Below are positions 6,338 through 11,751 of a stretch of 11,751 bases of DNA, one piece after another. The DNA is taken from the NCBI GenBank assembly GCA_043775075.1, contig JAYVSS010000380.1:1-11751 (forward strand), in the 5' to 3' direction. The translations under genes were made by a program, and so were the position numbers. The stretch's first letter is position 1, and each line of letters begins with the position of its first letter. Source of the DNA: JANLQX01 sp043775075. GTDB lineage: Bacteria; Actinomycetota; Acidimicrobiia; Acidimicrobiales; JANYDT01. Under the pieces are notes generated by a model. The model made no database searches, was not told the DNA's origin, and saw nothing but the letters and a program-made list of their open reading frames with translations.

Positions 6338-6396
6338 GGATTTAGCCTTCCACGACCCACGGCACTGGCGTTAACCGCCGGAACAAGTCTCGAAAA

Positions 6397-6864
6397 TCAG
6401 TGGGCCGCGGCGTGGCCCGCGGCGCCTGAGTCGACGCCCATCACCACGCCATCGTCTCCGCGGAACACCCACGTGGCGAGCAGCACCACCGTGAAGATCC
6501 CGAAAACAAGCCAATGGCCGAAGCCGCGAAATTGCCCAACCGCGGTCAGCACGGCGTTGTAGCAGAAGACGGCGAGCACGGCACCGATGATGAACAACCG
6601 GCGCATCAGCGGCGAGTCGAATTTCAGGTGCATGAAATACCCCGCCACCACGGCAAACTTAATCGAGGCAAGCAGCAGCATCGGCAAAGCGAACGCCGCC
6701 TTCTTGTCCGCCAGCGGTGTGTACGAGAGACCGACCTCGACAGCCGTAAGGACCAGCAAAATCACGAAAATCTTGATGTACTGCTTGTCTTTTTTGGTAA
6801 ACGCAGGGCCGATGTATTCGCCCTTGGTATCGAAATATTCGGCCGGAAGTTGTTCAGCACTCAT
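6397..6864 (-). CDS. ctaF: Cytochrome c oxidase subunit IV, prokaryotic type
   Basis: This is a 155-residue small membrane subunit of the oxidase, with an N-terminal soluble part of about 28 residues and then helices at about 30-48, 58-77, 89-110 and 116-134. The motif GYFMHLKFDS at 75-84 is the hallmark of prokaryotic COX IV (CyoD/CtaF-like) proteins, which stabilise the catalytic subunit instead of binding cofactors. Most family members are about 100-115 residues with three helices, so the fourth hydrophobic segment and the Gly/Ala/His-rich tail (GAAGHAAAH) are extra. The start ATG 6864-6862 is fixed by GAGGA (6871-6875 on the minus strand, six-base spacing). The frame continues upstream to 6951, but that overlaps ctaE. 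It lies 47 bases after the ctaE stop. Confidence 0.88.
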   Translation of the reverse strand: MSAEQLPAEYFDTKGEYIGPAFTKKDKQYIKIFVILLVLTAVEVGLSYTPLADKKAAFALPMLLLASIKFAVVAGYFMHLKFDSPLMRRLFIIGAVLAVFCYNAVLTAVGQFRGFGHWLVFGIFTVVLLATWVFRGDDGVVMGVDSGAAGHAAAH

Positions 6865-6911
6865 TGGTTGTCCTCGGTAGATCGGAAAGTCTCTGCGGAA
6901 CGGGTGAGTGG

Positions 6912-7565
6912 TTACGGAATCAGGTAGATGACGGTGAAGATAACAATCCACACGACGTCCACAAAGTGCCAGTAGAGACCGATGATTTCTACGGTCTCCG
7001 CCTTTTCCTTAGGGATCTTGCCCCGCCGGGAGAGGTTCACGAGCGACAACAGCATCAAAATGCCCAGCGTTACGTGGACTCCGTGGAAGCCCGTCAGCAC
7101 ATAGAAGCTCGAGCCGAAGAGGTTCGTGCGGATCTTCAAACCTTCGTTCACGAAAGCAGTGAATTCGTAGATCTGGCCGGCGATGAACGATGACCCGAGC
7201 AGGGCGGTCACCGTCAGCCACAGGCGCAGGCGCCTTTGATCATTGCGTTCGATCGACGACACCGCCAGGACCATCGTGAGCGAACTCATCAGGAGGATGA
7301 ACGACGACGCCGAGGTAAACGGGATGTCGAAGATTTGCTTCGGGAAGGGCCCGTTGATGCTCCGACCCTTATAGACGAGATAGGTGGCGATCAAAGCGCC
7401 GAAGAGGAGGCACTCCGACCCGAGGAAGGCCCACATGGCGACCTTCTCATTGGACATTCCTGTGGCCGTCGGGTGGTGGCCATGGTCATCCCCGTGGTCG
7501 GTGGACCCGACGGGGGCAGGGCCTCCGTCGGGCGCCAGGAGCAGATCAGCAGTTGCCGTAGTCAC
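6912..7565 (-). CDS. ctaE: Cytochrome c oxidase subunit III, five-helix type
   Basis: This is a 217-residue membrane subunit, supporting stability and proton entry of the oxidase, without redox centres. Five helices lie at about residues 43-65, 84-104, 114-133, 152-176 and 197-216. Family marks are SECLLFG at 50-56 with the conserved Glu51, TGFHGVHV at 158-165, and the terminal signature LYWHFVDVVWIVIF at 197-210. It lacks the first two helices of seven-helix COX III, which in caa3 enzymes are attached to subunit I; CtaD here does carry two extra C-terminal helices. Its soluble N-terminus (1-40) contains a His/Asp cluster, DHGDDHGHH at 23-31, coordinates 7473-7499. The start is GTG 7565-7563, with a weak GAGAG upstream. 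It begins eight bases after the ctaD stop, so the two genes are tightly linked. Confidence 0.93.
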   Translation of the reverse strand: MTTATADLLLAPDGGPAPVGSTDHGDDHGHHPTATGMSNEKVAMWAFLGSECLLFGALIATYLVYKGRSINGPFPKQIFDIPFTSASSFILLMSSLTMVLAVSSIERNDQRRLRLWLTVTALLGSSFIAGQIYEFTAFVNEGLKIRTNLFGSSFYVLTGFHGVHVTLGILMLLSLVNLSRRGKIPKEKAETVEIIGLYWHFVDVVWIVIFTVIYLIP

Positions 7566-7573
7566 GGGATCTC

Positions 7574-9577
7574 TCAGTGCGCCGAGCTGGCGGTCAGGGC
7601 GCCGAACGAGGACGAAGGTGCATCGTGGTCATCGTCGTCGTGATGGTCGCCGTGGGGCGCCGCCGACGGTTCAAGGGACCAGCCAAAGAACCCTGCCAGA
7701 ATGCCGATTGCACCGATGGCGGCCACTGGCCACGCCCGGTACAACATGCCGTAGCCGATGACCGGGAAGCCAACTGTGGTGAGGAGCGGCCACCACGATG
7801 GGGATGGCATGTGGATAGAGGCCGGATCAACCGGATCGTGGGCCAAAACCTGCTCTGCCGTGGCTACGCGGCGCATCGCCCCTTCTTCGTCCTCGGCATA
7901 CTTGCGGTGCCAGAACTCGTCCACGGTGTGGACCACGGGGACGATGTCAAAGTTCCACGGTTTCGGCGGACTTTCCGTCATCCATTCGACGGTACGGGCA
8001 TCCCACGGATCGGCCGGTGCCTTGACCTTGGACTTTGCCGTGACGAGCACGTTGGCAAAGAACACCAGCAAGGACACGGCAATGATGAACGAGCCGACGG
8101 TCTCCACCAAGTTCCAAAAGTCAAAGCCCATGCCCTTGTCGTATCGGTAGATACGGCGGGGCTGACCCTGCAGGCCGACGATGTGCATCGGTCCAAACGT
8201 GAGGTGCATGCCGATGAGCATTGACCAGAAGTGCAGTTTGCCCAGCTTCTCGTTCAACATCTTTCCGAAAATCTTGGGCCACCAATAGTAGAAACCGGAG
8301 AACAGCCCCATGAGCGCACCGCCGAAGAGCACGTAGTGGAAGTGAGCGACGACGTAATAAGTATCGGTCTGCTGGGTGTCGGCGGAAACCACCGAGTGGG
8401 TCACGCCAGACAAACCACCGATGAGGAAGGTCGTGATGAAACCGACCGAGAAGTACATCGCCGTGGTGAAACGGATAGCCCCACCCCAAAGGGTGGCTGT
8501 CCAGTTGAAGACTTTCACCCCCGTAGGAACGGCGATGAACATAGTCGAAACGCTGAAGGCCGCCGTGGCCACCGGCCCGAGACCGACAGCAAACATGTGG
8601 TGAGCCCACACTCCCCAGCCCATAAATCCAATGGCGATGCCGGAGAACACCACAACCGGGTACCCGAAAAGGGGCTTGCGGGAGAATGTCGGCAGGACCT
8701 CGGAGACGATCCCCATCGCCGGCAAGATGAGGATATACACCTCGGGGTGACCAAAGAGCCAGAAGAGATGCTGCCAGAGCACCGGGTCACCACCCTGGGC
8801 GGGGTTAAAGAAGTTGCCGCCAAACGTTCGATCGATCATCAGGAGAAACAACGCCACGGTGATGATCGGCATGGCGAACAGCATGAGGAACGACGCCACG
8901 AAGGTCATCCAGGTGAAAACCGGCATACGAAAGAGCGTCATGCCCGGTGCACGCATATTGATGATGGTGACGATGAAGTTCACCGCAGAGACAGTCGAAC
9001 CGATGCCCAGGATCTGCAACCCGAAGATCCAGAAGTCGATGTTGTGGCCCGGTGAGTAGGTAATCGATGTGTTCGGGGCATAGCCGAACCAGCCTCCGTT
9101 CGGCGCGCCGCCGAGGAAGATCGAGGAGTACATAAATGCGCCGCCGAATACGTAGAGCCACCACGAGAGCGCGTTCAGGCGGGGAAACGCCACGTCTCGA
9201 GCACCGATTTGCAGCGGCAGGAAGTAATTGAAGAAAGCGCTGGACAGCGGCATGACGACGAGGAACACCATCGTGGTTCCGTGCATCGTGAACATCTGGT
9301 TGTAGGTCGCGGCGCTCAACACTTCGCCGTTCGGCTTGGCCAGCTGCAGGCGGATGAGTAGCGCCTCCACGCCCCCGATCACGAACCACAGAAGCGACAG
9401 CGCTCCGTACATGATTCCGATGCGCTTGTGATCCACCGTGGTCACCCAGGACAGGATCCCCTTGGTCGATTCAACCGGGCGTCGAACCACGCCCGGATCA
9501 ACCACCGGTCGGGGAAGCGTCAGGCCGGAGCCGGGCAGGGTGGGGGAAGCGGAGGAAGGTTCGAGAACGATCGCCAT
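7574..9577 (-). CDS. ctaD: Cytochrome c oxidase subunit I, caa3 / A1 type
   Basis: This is the 667-residue catalytic subunit that reduces O2 to water and pumps protons. All key residues of A1-family heme-copper oxidases are present: His99 (low-spin heme, TMHGTTM), Asp128 (D-channel, GARDVAFPR), Glu279 in the GHPEVY motif with His277 and Tyr281 (CuB ligand and cross-linked Tyr), His326/His327 (CuB), Thr352 and Lys355 (K-channel, PTGVKVF), and His412 and His414 (heme a3 and heme a ligands, VAHFHYV). The 12-helix core ends near 515. A soluble link follows, then two extra helices at about 595-613 and 616-635, as in the 14-helix subunit I of caa3 oxidases. The last 30 residues are polar with a His/Asp cluster (HGDHHDDDDHD, 642-652). 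The ATG at 9577 lacks a Shine-Dalgarno on this strand. It lies 39 bases downstream of ctaC. Confidence 0.97.
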   Translation of the reverse strand: MAIVLEPSSASPTLPGSGLTLPRPVVDPGVVRRPVESTKGILSWVTTVDHKRIGIMYGALSLLWFVIGGVEALLIRLQLAKPNGEVLSAATYNQMFTMHGTTMVFLVVMPLSSAFFNYFLPLQIGARDVAFPRLNALSWWLYVFGGAFMYSSIFLGGAPNGGWFGYAPNTSITYSPGHNIDFWIFGLQILGIGSTVSAVNFIVTIINMRAPGMTLFRMPVFTWMTFVASFLMLFAMPIITVALFLLMIDRTFGGNFFNPAQGGDPVLWQHLFWLFGHPEVYILILPAMGIVSEVLPTFSRKPLFGYPVVVFSGIAIGFMGWGVWAHHMFAVGLGPVATAAFSVSTMFIAVPTGVKVFNWTATLWGGAIRFTTAMYFSVGFITTFLIGGLSGVTHSVVSADTQQTDTYYVVAHFHYVLFGGALMGLFSGFYYWWPKIFGKMLNEKLGKLHFWSMLIGMHLTFGPMHIVGLQGQPRRIYRYDKGMGFDFWNLVETVGSFIIAVSLLVFFANVLVTAKSKVKAPADPWDARTVEWMTESPPKPWNFDIVPVVHTVDEFWHRKYAEDEEGAMRRVATAEQVLAHDPVDPASIHMPSPSWWPLLTTVGFPVIGYGMLYRAWPVAAIGAIGILAGFFGWSLEPSAAPHGDHHDDDDHDAPSSSFGALTASSAH

Positions 9578-9616
9578 GATGGAGGTTTACTTTCGTGAAC
9601 GTGACGGAGCCGGGGG

Positions 9617-10819
9617 CTACGCCTTCAACGATTGGAGGTAGGCAACGAGCTGTTCGATCTCGTCGTCGGACAGTTTGCGGATCACCATGCGAGAACCCGG
9701 CTTGAACGCCTGCGGATTGCGCAGCCAAGCCGTGAGGTTCCTGGTGTTGTTTTCAGCGATGGCACCAGCAAAGTGCTGGCGAACAGCGAAGTGAGTCAGG
9801 TTGGGACCGATCTTGGCGCCGTTATTGACCTTATCCGGCTCCGCCCAGTGACAGGCCGTACAGCCGCCGCCGCCGTTGAACAGCTTTTGGCCGGCCAGCG
9901 CCAGTTCGGACGTTGGCTCCTGGGCCGGACCAGCCATTTGCTTGAGCCAGGCGTCGAATTCGGCAGGGGAATCGACTTTCACCTTAAAGCGCATGTTGGC
10001 ATGAGACGTTCCGCAGAATTCGGCGCACTGGCCGTAGATCAGCTTTCCGGCATCGTTCGGGTCAGCTTCGATAGTGAGCTTGTTGATGCGGCCGGGAATC
10101 GCATAGATCTTTCCGGCCAGGGTCGGCACCCAGTAGTTGTGCATCACGTCGCCCGAGGAGATGTGCAGACGCACCTTTTTCCCCGCGGGAATATGCAGTT
10201 CGTTGGCCGTCGAGACCACCGGACCGTCCTGCTGGATGACATTGGCGACCTTCAGAGGCGCCCGACCCTCCGTTTTGGCGAGATCGACGTCGAGCGGATC
10301 GTCAACAGTAACGAGGCGGGGATTCATGGCAGTTTGCCCCGGCTGCGGGTACTGGTACTCCCACCACCACTGATGACCGATCACGGTGATGTCCAACGCG
10401 TTTTTGGGTTCCGCGGCAATCTGGAAAATCTTGCCAACGGAGAACACCCCCACGACAGCAAGGAGGACCGCCGGGGCGGCGGTCCACGCCAGTTCGGCCG
10501 CCGTGTTGCCGTGCACTTGCTTGGGAATGTGATCTTCGCCCTTACGGCGGAACCGAGCGATGCAATAGAAGACAAGTGCGTAGACGATGAGGCCGACCAC
10601 GATCGAGATCAAAAAGACCGGAATGGCCAGCGAGTTGATCGTGCGGGCTTGGGGCCCTTCCACGTTGATAGTGCTCTGCGGGTCTTTCTTGCACGAGCTC
10701 AGGATCACCGCGGAGGCAACAAAGGCGGGTAGTAGCAACCGATGGGACAACGAACGCACGGAACGAGCCTCGCCGACGAGTTCGCTTCGCGCCAAATCTG
10801 CAGAACGCTGAGATGTCAT
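9617..10819 (-). CDS. ctaC: Cytochrome c oxidase subunit II with fused C-terminal cytochrome c domain
   Basis: This is a 400-residue electron-entry subunit. The N-terminus is a lipoprotein signal (HRLLLPAFVASAVILSSC, Cys43), followed by two membrane helices at about 63-86 and 110-130. The periplasmic-side cupredoxin domain (about 141-290) has HQWWWEY at 149-155 and a full CuA site: His227, then CAEFC (Cys265, Glu267, Cys269), His273 and Met276. A class I cytochrome c domain (about 303-400) has CTACH at 320-324 and the likely axial Met378. The domain order makes this a caa3-type subunit II that carries its own cytochrome c. The start is uncertain. ATG 10819-10817 gives an unusually long 27-residue n-region and no Shine-Dalgarno. 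GTG 10759-10757, preceded by GAGG, gives a standard lipoprotein signal (VRSLSHRLLL) and 380 residues. The frame is open to 11398, but that part overlaps the upstream gene. Confidence 0.95.
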   Translation of the reverse strand: MTSQRSADLARSELVGEARSVRSLSHRLLLPAFVASAVILSSCKKDPQSTINVEGPQARTINSLAIPVFLISIVVGLIVYALVFYCIARFRRKGEDHIPKQVHGNTAAELAWTAAPAVLLAVVGVFSVGKIFQIAAEPKNALDITVIGHQWWWEYQYPQPGQTAMNPRLVTVDDPLDVDLAKTEGRAPLKVANVIQQDGPVVSTANELHIPAGKKVRLHISSGDVMHNYWVPTLAGKIYAIPGRINKLTIEADPNDAGKLIYGQCAEFCGTSHANMRFKVKVDSPAEFDAWLKQMAGPAQEPTSELALAGQKLFNGGGGCTACHWAEPDKVNNGAKIGPNLTHFAVRQHFAGAIAENNTRNLTAWLRNPQAFKPGSRMVIRKLSDDEIEQLVAYLQSLKA

Positions 10820-10875
10820 GAAATTTAGGGAAAGAGGCAAATCTCTGTCGATCTCGGGAAGTTGGGTGGAGGATG

Positions 10876-11661
10876 TCACTTCGCCGTCGCCGAGCTGTCC
10901 GTAGATGGTGCCGTCGTCGTTGGCGTCACTGCCTTCGAAGCGTCGGCTTCTTTGGTGGTGCCGCGCTTCTCCTCGTGATGTTCGAACTTGCGCGGCCCGG
11001 CGATCAGGCCGGTGGCCGCCATCGCCACCACGGCGGCCACGGTCACCGCCACGCCGATGGTCGTCATTCGCTTCGTCAATCGGGGTCGCAAAGCGAGCAA
11101 AATTCCACCGAAGAACACCGCCGCAGCAAAAATCAGCACAACGATCCACGAGGCGGTCTTTCCGACAGCTAGGAGAGTGCGTGAAATCGAGATCGCGATA
11201 ATGGCGATGAGACCGAATGCCGCAACGGGCAATCCGAACGGCACGGCGATTCCGTCGGACACGCGCTGCGCCACCGCGGGAACGTAGTTCGGGTTTTGCC
11301 GCCCGGCGCTGACGAACCAGGCCACGCCCGAGGCGGCGGCGATCACGATGGCGGCGGCGTAGAGCGGAGCACCGAGTGCCGCCCCTCCGACCACACAACC
11401 TGCGCCAACGGCGACACAGATCGGAGCGAACGATGACGGCACGGCTACCGAACGGGAAGCGTCAATGTCTCCGGTGAACACGAATCGGTCAGCCGCCCCG
11501 GTCCCCACCATGGCGGCGGCGCCAAGGAAGGCCGACAACAGCGCTGCGGACATGAGGACCGCGAGACCAAGACGATCGGTCGATTGGCTGGCGTAGATGA
11601 GCGACGCCACGAAGGACAGGACGGAGGTGACGAAGAGCGAGCGAGATCCAAGGGTGAACAT
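10876..11661 (-). CDS. Unidentified polytopic membrane protein upstream of ctaC
   Basis: This is a 261-residue protein that I do not recognise. It has seven predicted helices, at about residues 8-25, 31-53, 78-95, 99-118, 139-160, 170-191 and 200-221, rich in Ala, Val, Gly and Ile. A hydrophilic loop at 54-77 separates helices 2 and 3. The C-terminal tail (223-261) is charged and then Thr/Ser/Ala/Pro-rich, with FEHHEEKR at its start. No heme-binding CXXCH, paired cofactor His in helices, or transporter motif is visible. It sits between another membrane protein and ctaC on the same strand, 16 and 56 bases away, so it is probably co-transcribed with the oxidase and may be an accessory subunit or assembly factor; this is context only. 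The start ATG 11661-11659 has no evident Shine-Dalgarno. Composition matches the neighbours, so I see no sign of transfer. Confidence 0.7.
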   Translation of the reverse strand: MFTLGSRSLFVTSVLSFVASLIYASQSTDRLGLAVLMSAALLSAFLGAAAMVGTGAADRFVFTGDIDASRSVAVPSSFAPICVAVGAGCVVGGAALGAPLYAAAIVIAAASGVAWFVSAGRQNPNYVPAVAQRVSDGIAVPFGLPVAAFGLIAIIAISISRTLLAVGKTASWIVVLIFAAAVFFGGILLALRPRLTKRMTTIGVAVTVAAVVAMAATGLIAGPRKFEHHEEKRGTTKEADASKAVTPTTTAPSTDSSATAK

Positions 11662-11677
11662 GATCGACGTTTCTTGC

Positions 11678-11751
11678 TTACTTGTAGAGGTAGATCAGGG
11701 CGTAGACAACGATCCATACGACGAGCGCAGCGTGTTGGAGCCACGACGCCG
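11678..11751 (-). CDS. C-terminal end of a small or polytopic membrane protein (cut by window edge)
   Basis: The last 23 codons before a TAA (11680-11678) read as one hydrophobic helix ending in a short basic tail: SWLQHAALVVWIVVYALIYL, then YK. This frame differs from the antisense frame of the same stretch and makes a plausible final transmembrane segment. The rest lies beyond the window, so the family cannot be named. It ends 16 bases before the next gene on the same strand and is probably the first visible member of the oxidase operon. Confidence 0.6.
   Translation of the reverse strand, partial: ASWLQHAALVVWIVVYALIYLYK

Noticed and set aside
7574..7793. CtaD C-terminal extension as a novel fusion
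   Set aside because: Two additional helices at the end of subunit I with a five-helix subunit III are known in caa3 oxidases such as that of Bacillus. Only the His/Asp tail is kept as a finding.
8231..9055. 274-codon plus-strand open frame opposite ctaD
   Set aside because: Its product is extremely rich in His, Glu, Asp and Arg, which is what the complement of codons for hydrophobic helices gives. ctaD on the other strand is certain.
9632..10732. 366-codon plus-strand open frame opposite ctaC
   Set aside because: It is fully antisense to ctaC, which has an intact CuA site and CTACH motif. The frame encodes an Arg/His/Asp-rich protein with no family pattern, typical of the shadow of a high-GC gene.
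10820..10875. Possible promoter before ctaC (TAAATT near 10825)
   Set aside because: No matching -35 element at 16-18 bases, and the genes upstream are on the same strand, so internal operon spacing explains the gap.
10820..11398. Upstream extension of the ctaC reading frame
   Set aside because: It overlaps the seven-helix gene on the same strand in another frame and reads as Arg/Gly-rich nonsense.

Overview
The window is high-GC, densely packed bacterial DNA, and everything recognisable in it points to Actinomycetota, most plausibly the Acidimicrobiia or a nearby deep lineage. The evidence is a helicase-associated (XPB/Helicase_C_3-like) N-terminus at the left edge, GTG starts, GTGA/ATGA gene overlaps, and an ABC pair of the type that sits next to heme A synthase in Streptomyces and Mycobacterium. 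The taxonomy is inferred from protein character only. I see no tRNA, rRNA, CRISPR array, insertion sequence or phage gene, and no gene-free stretch longer than 300 bases.

Layout. (1) 1-887, minus strand: the first 83 codons of the helicase-associated protein and a complete GtrA-family membrane protein, separated by 127 bases that hold a hairpin. (2) 987-4670, plus strand: a tight operon of acyl-CoA thioesterase II (tesB), an ABC-2 ATPase, its permease, and a lipoprotein joining a FixH/YtkA-like domain to a thioredoxin-like domain with a CX4C motif. The tesB/ATPase junction carries an imperfect 32-base direct repeat, period 56, that duplicates the tesB 3' end together with an RBS and a GTGA start/stop overlap. 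This creates a 19-codon micro-ORF. (3) 4708-11751, minus strand, transcribed from right to left: the tail of an unidentified membrane protein, an unrecognised 7-TM protein, ctaC (subunit II with fused cytochrome c), ctaD, ctaE, ctaF (subunit IV), a CtaG-type assembly factor and a secreted M23 peptidase. The two operons converge at 4670/4708.

How it works together. The minus-strand cluster encodes a caa3-type, A1-family heme-copper terminal oxidase. CuA and the cytochrome c domain are in CtaC, and the heme a / heme a3-CuB site with D- and K-channel residues is in CtaD. CtaD carries two extra C-terminal helices and CtaE has only five, the known caa3 split of subunit III. CtaG probably helps insert CuB. 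No ctaA, ctaB or sco gene is in the window. The plus-strand ABC transporter and Trx-like lipoprotein are candidates for auxiliary maturation factors, by context only.

This is mostly recognisable respiratory-chain DNA, not a clearly new system. The parts most worth a second look are the duplicated translational-coupling module before the ABC ATPase, the FixH-Trx lipoprotein, the facing His/Asp-rich tails of CtaD and CtaE, and the unidentified membrane proteins upstream of ctaC.
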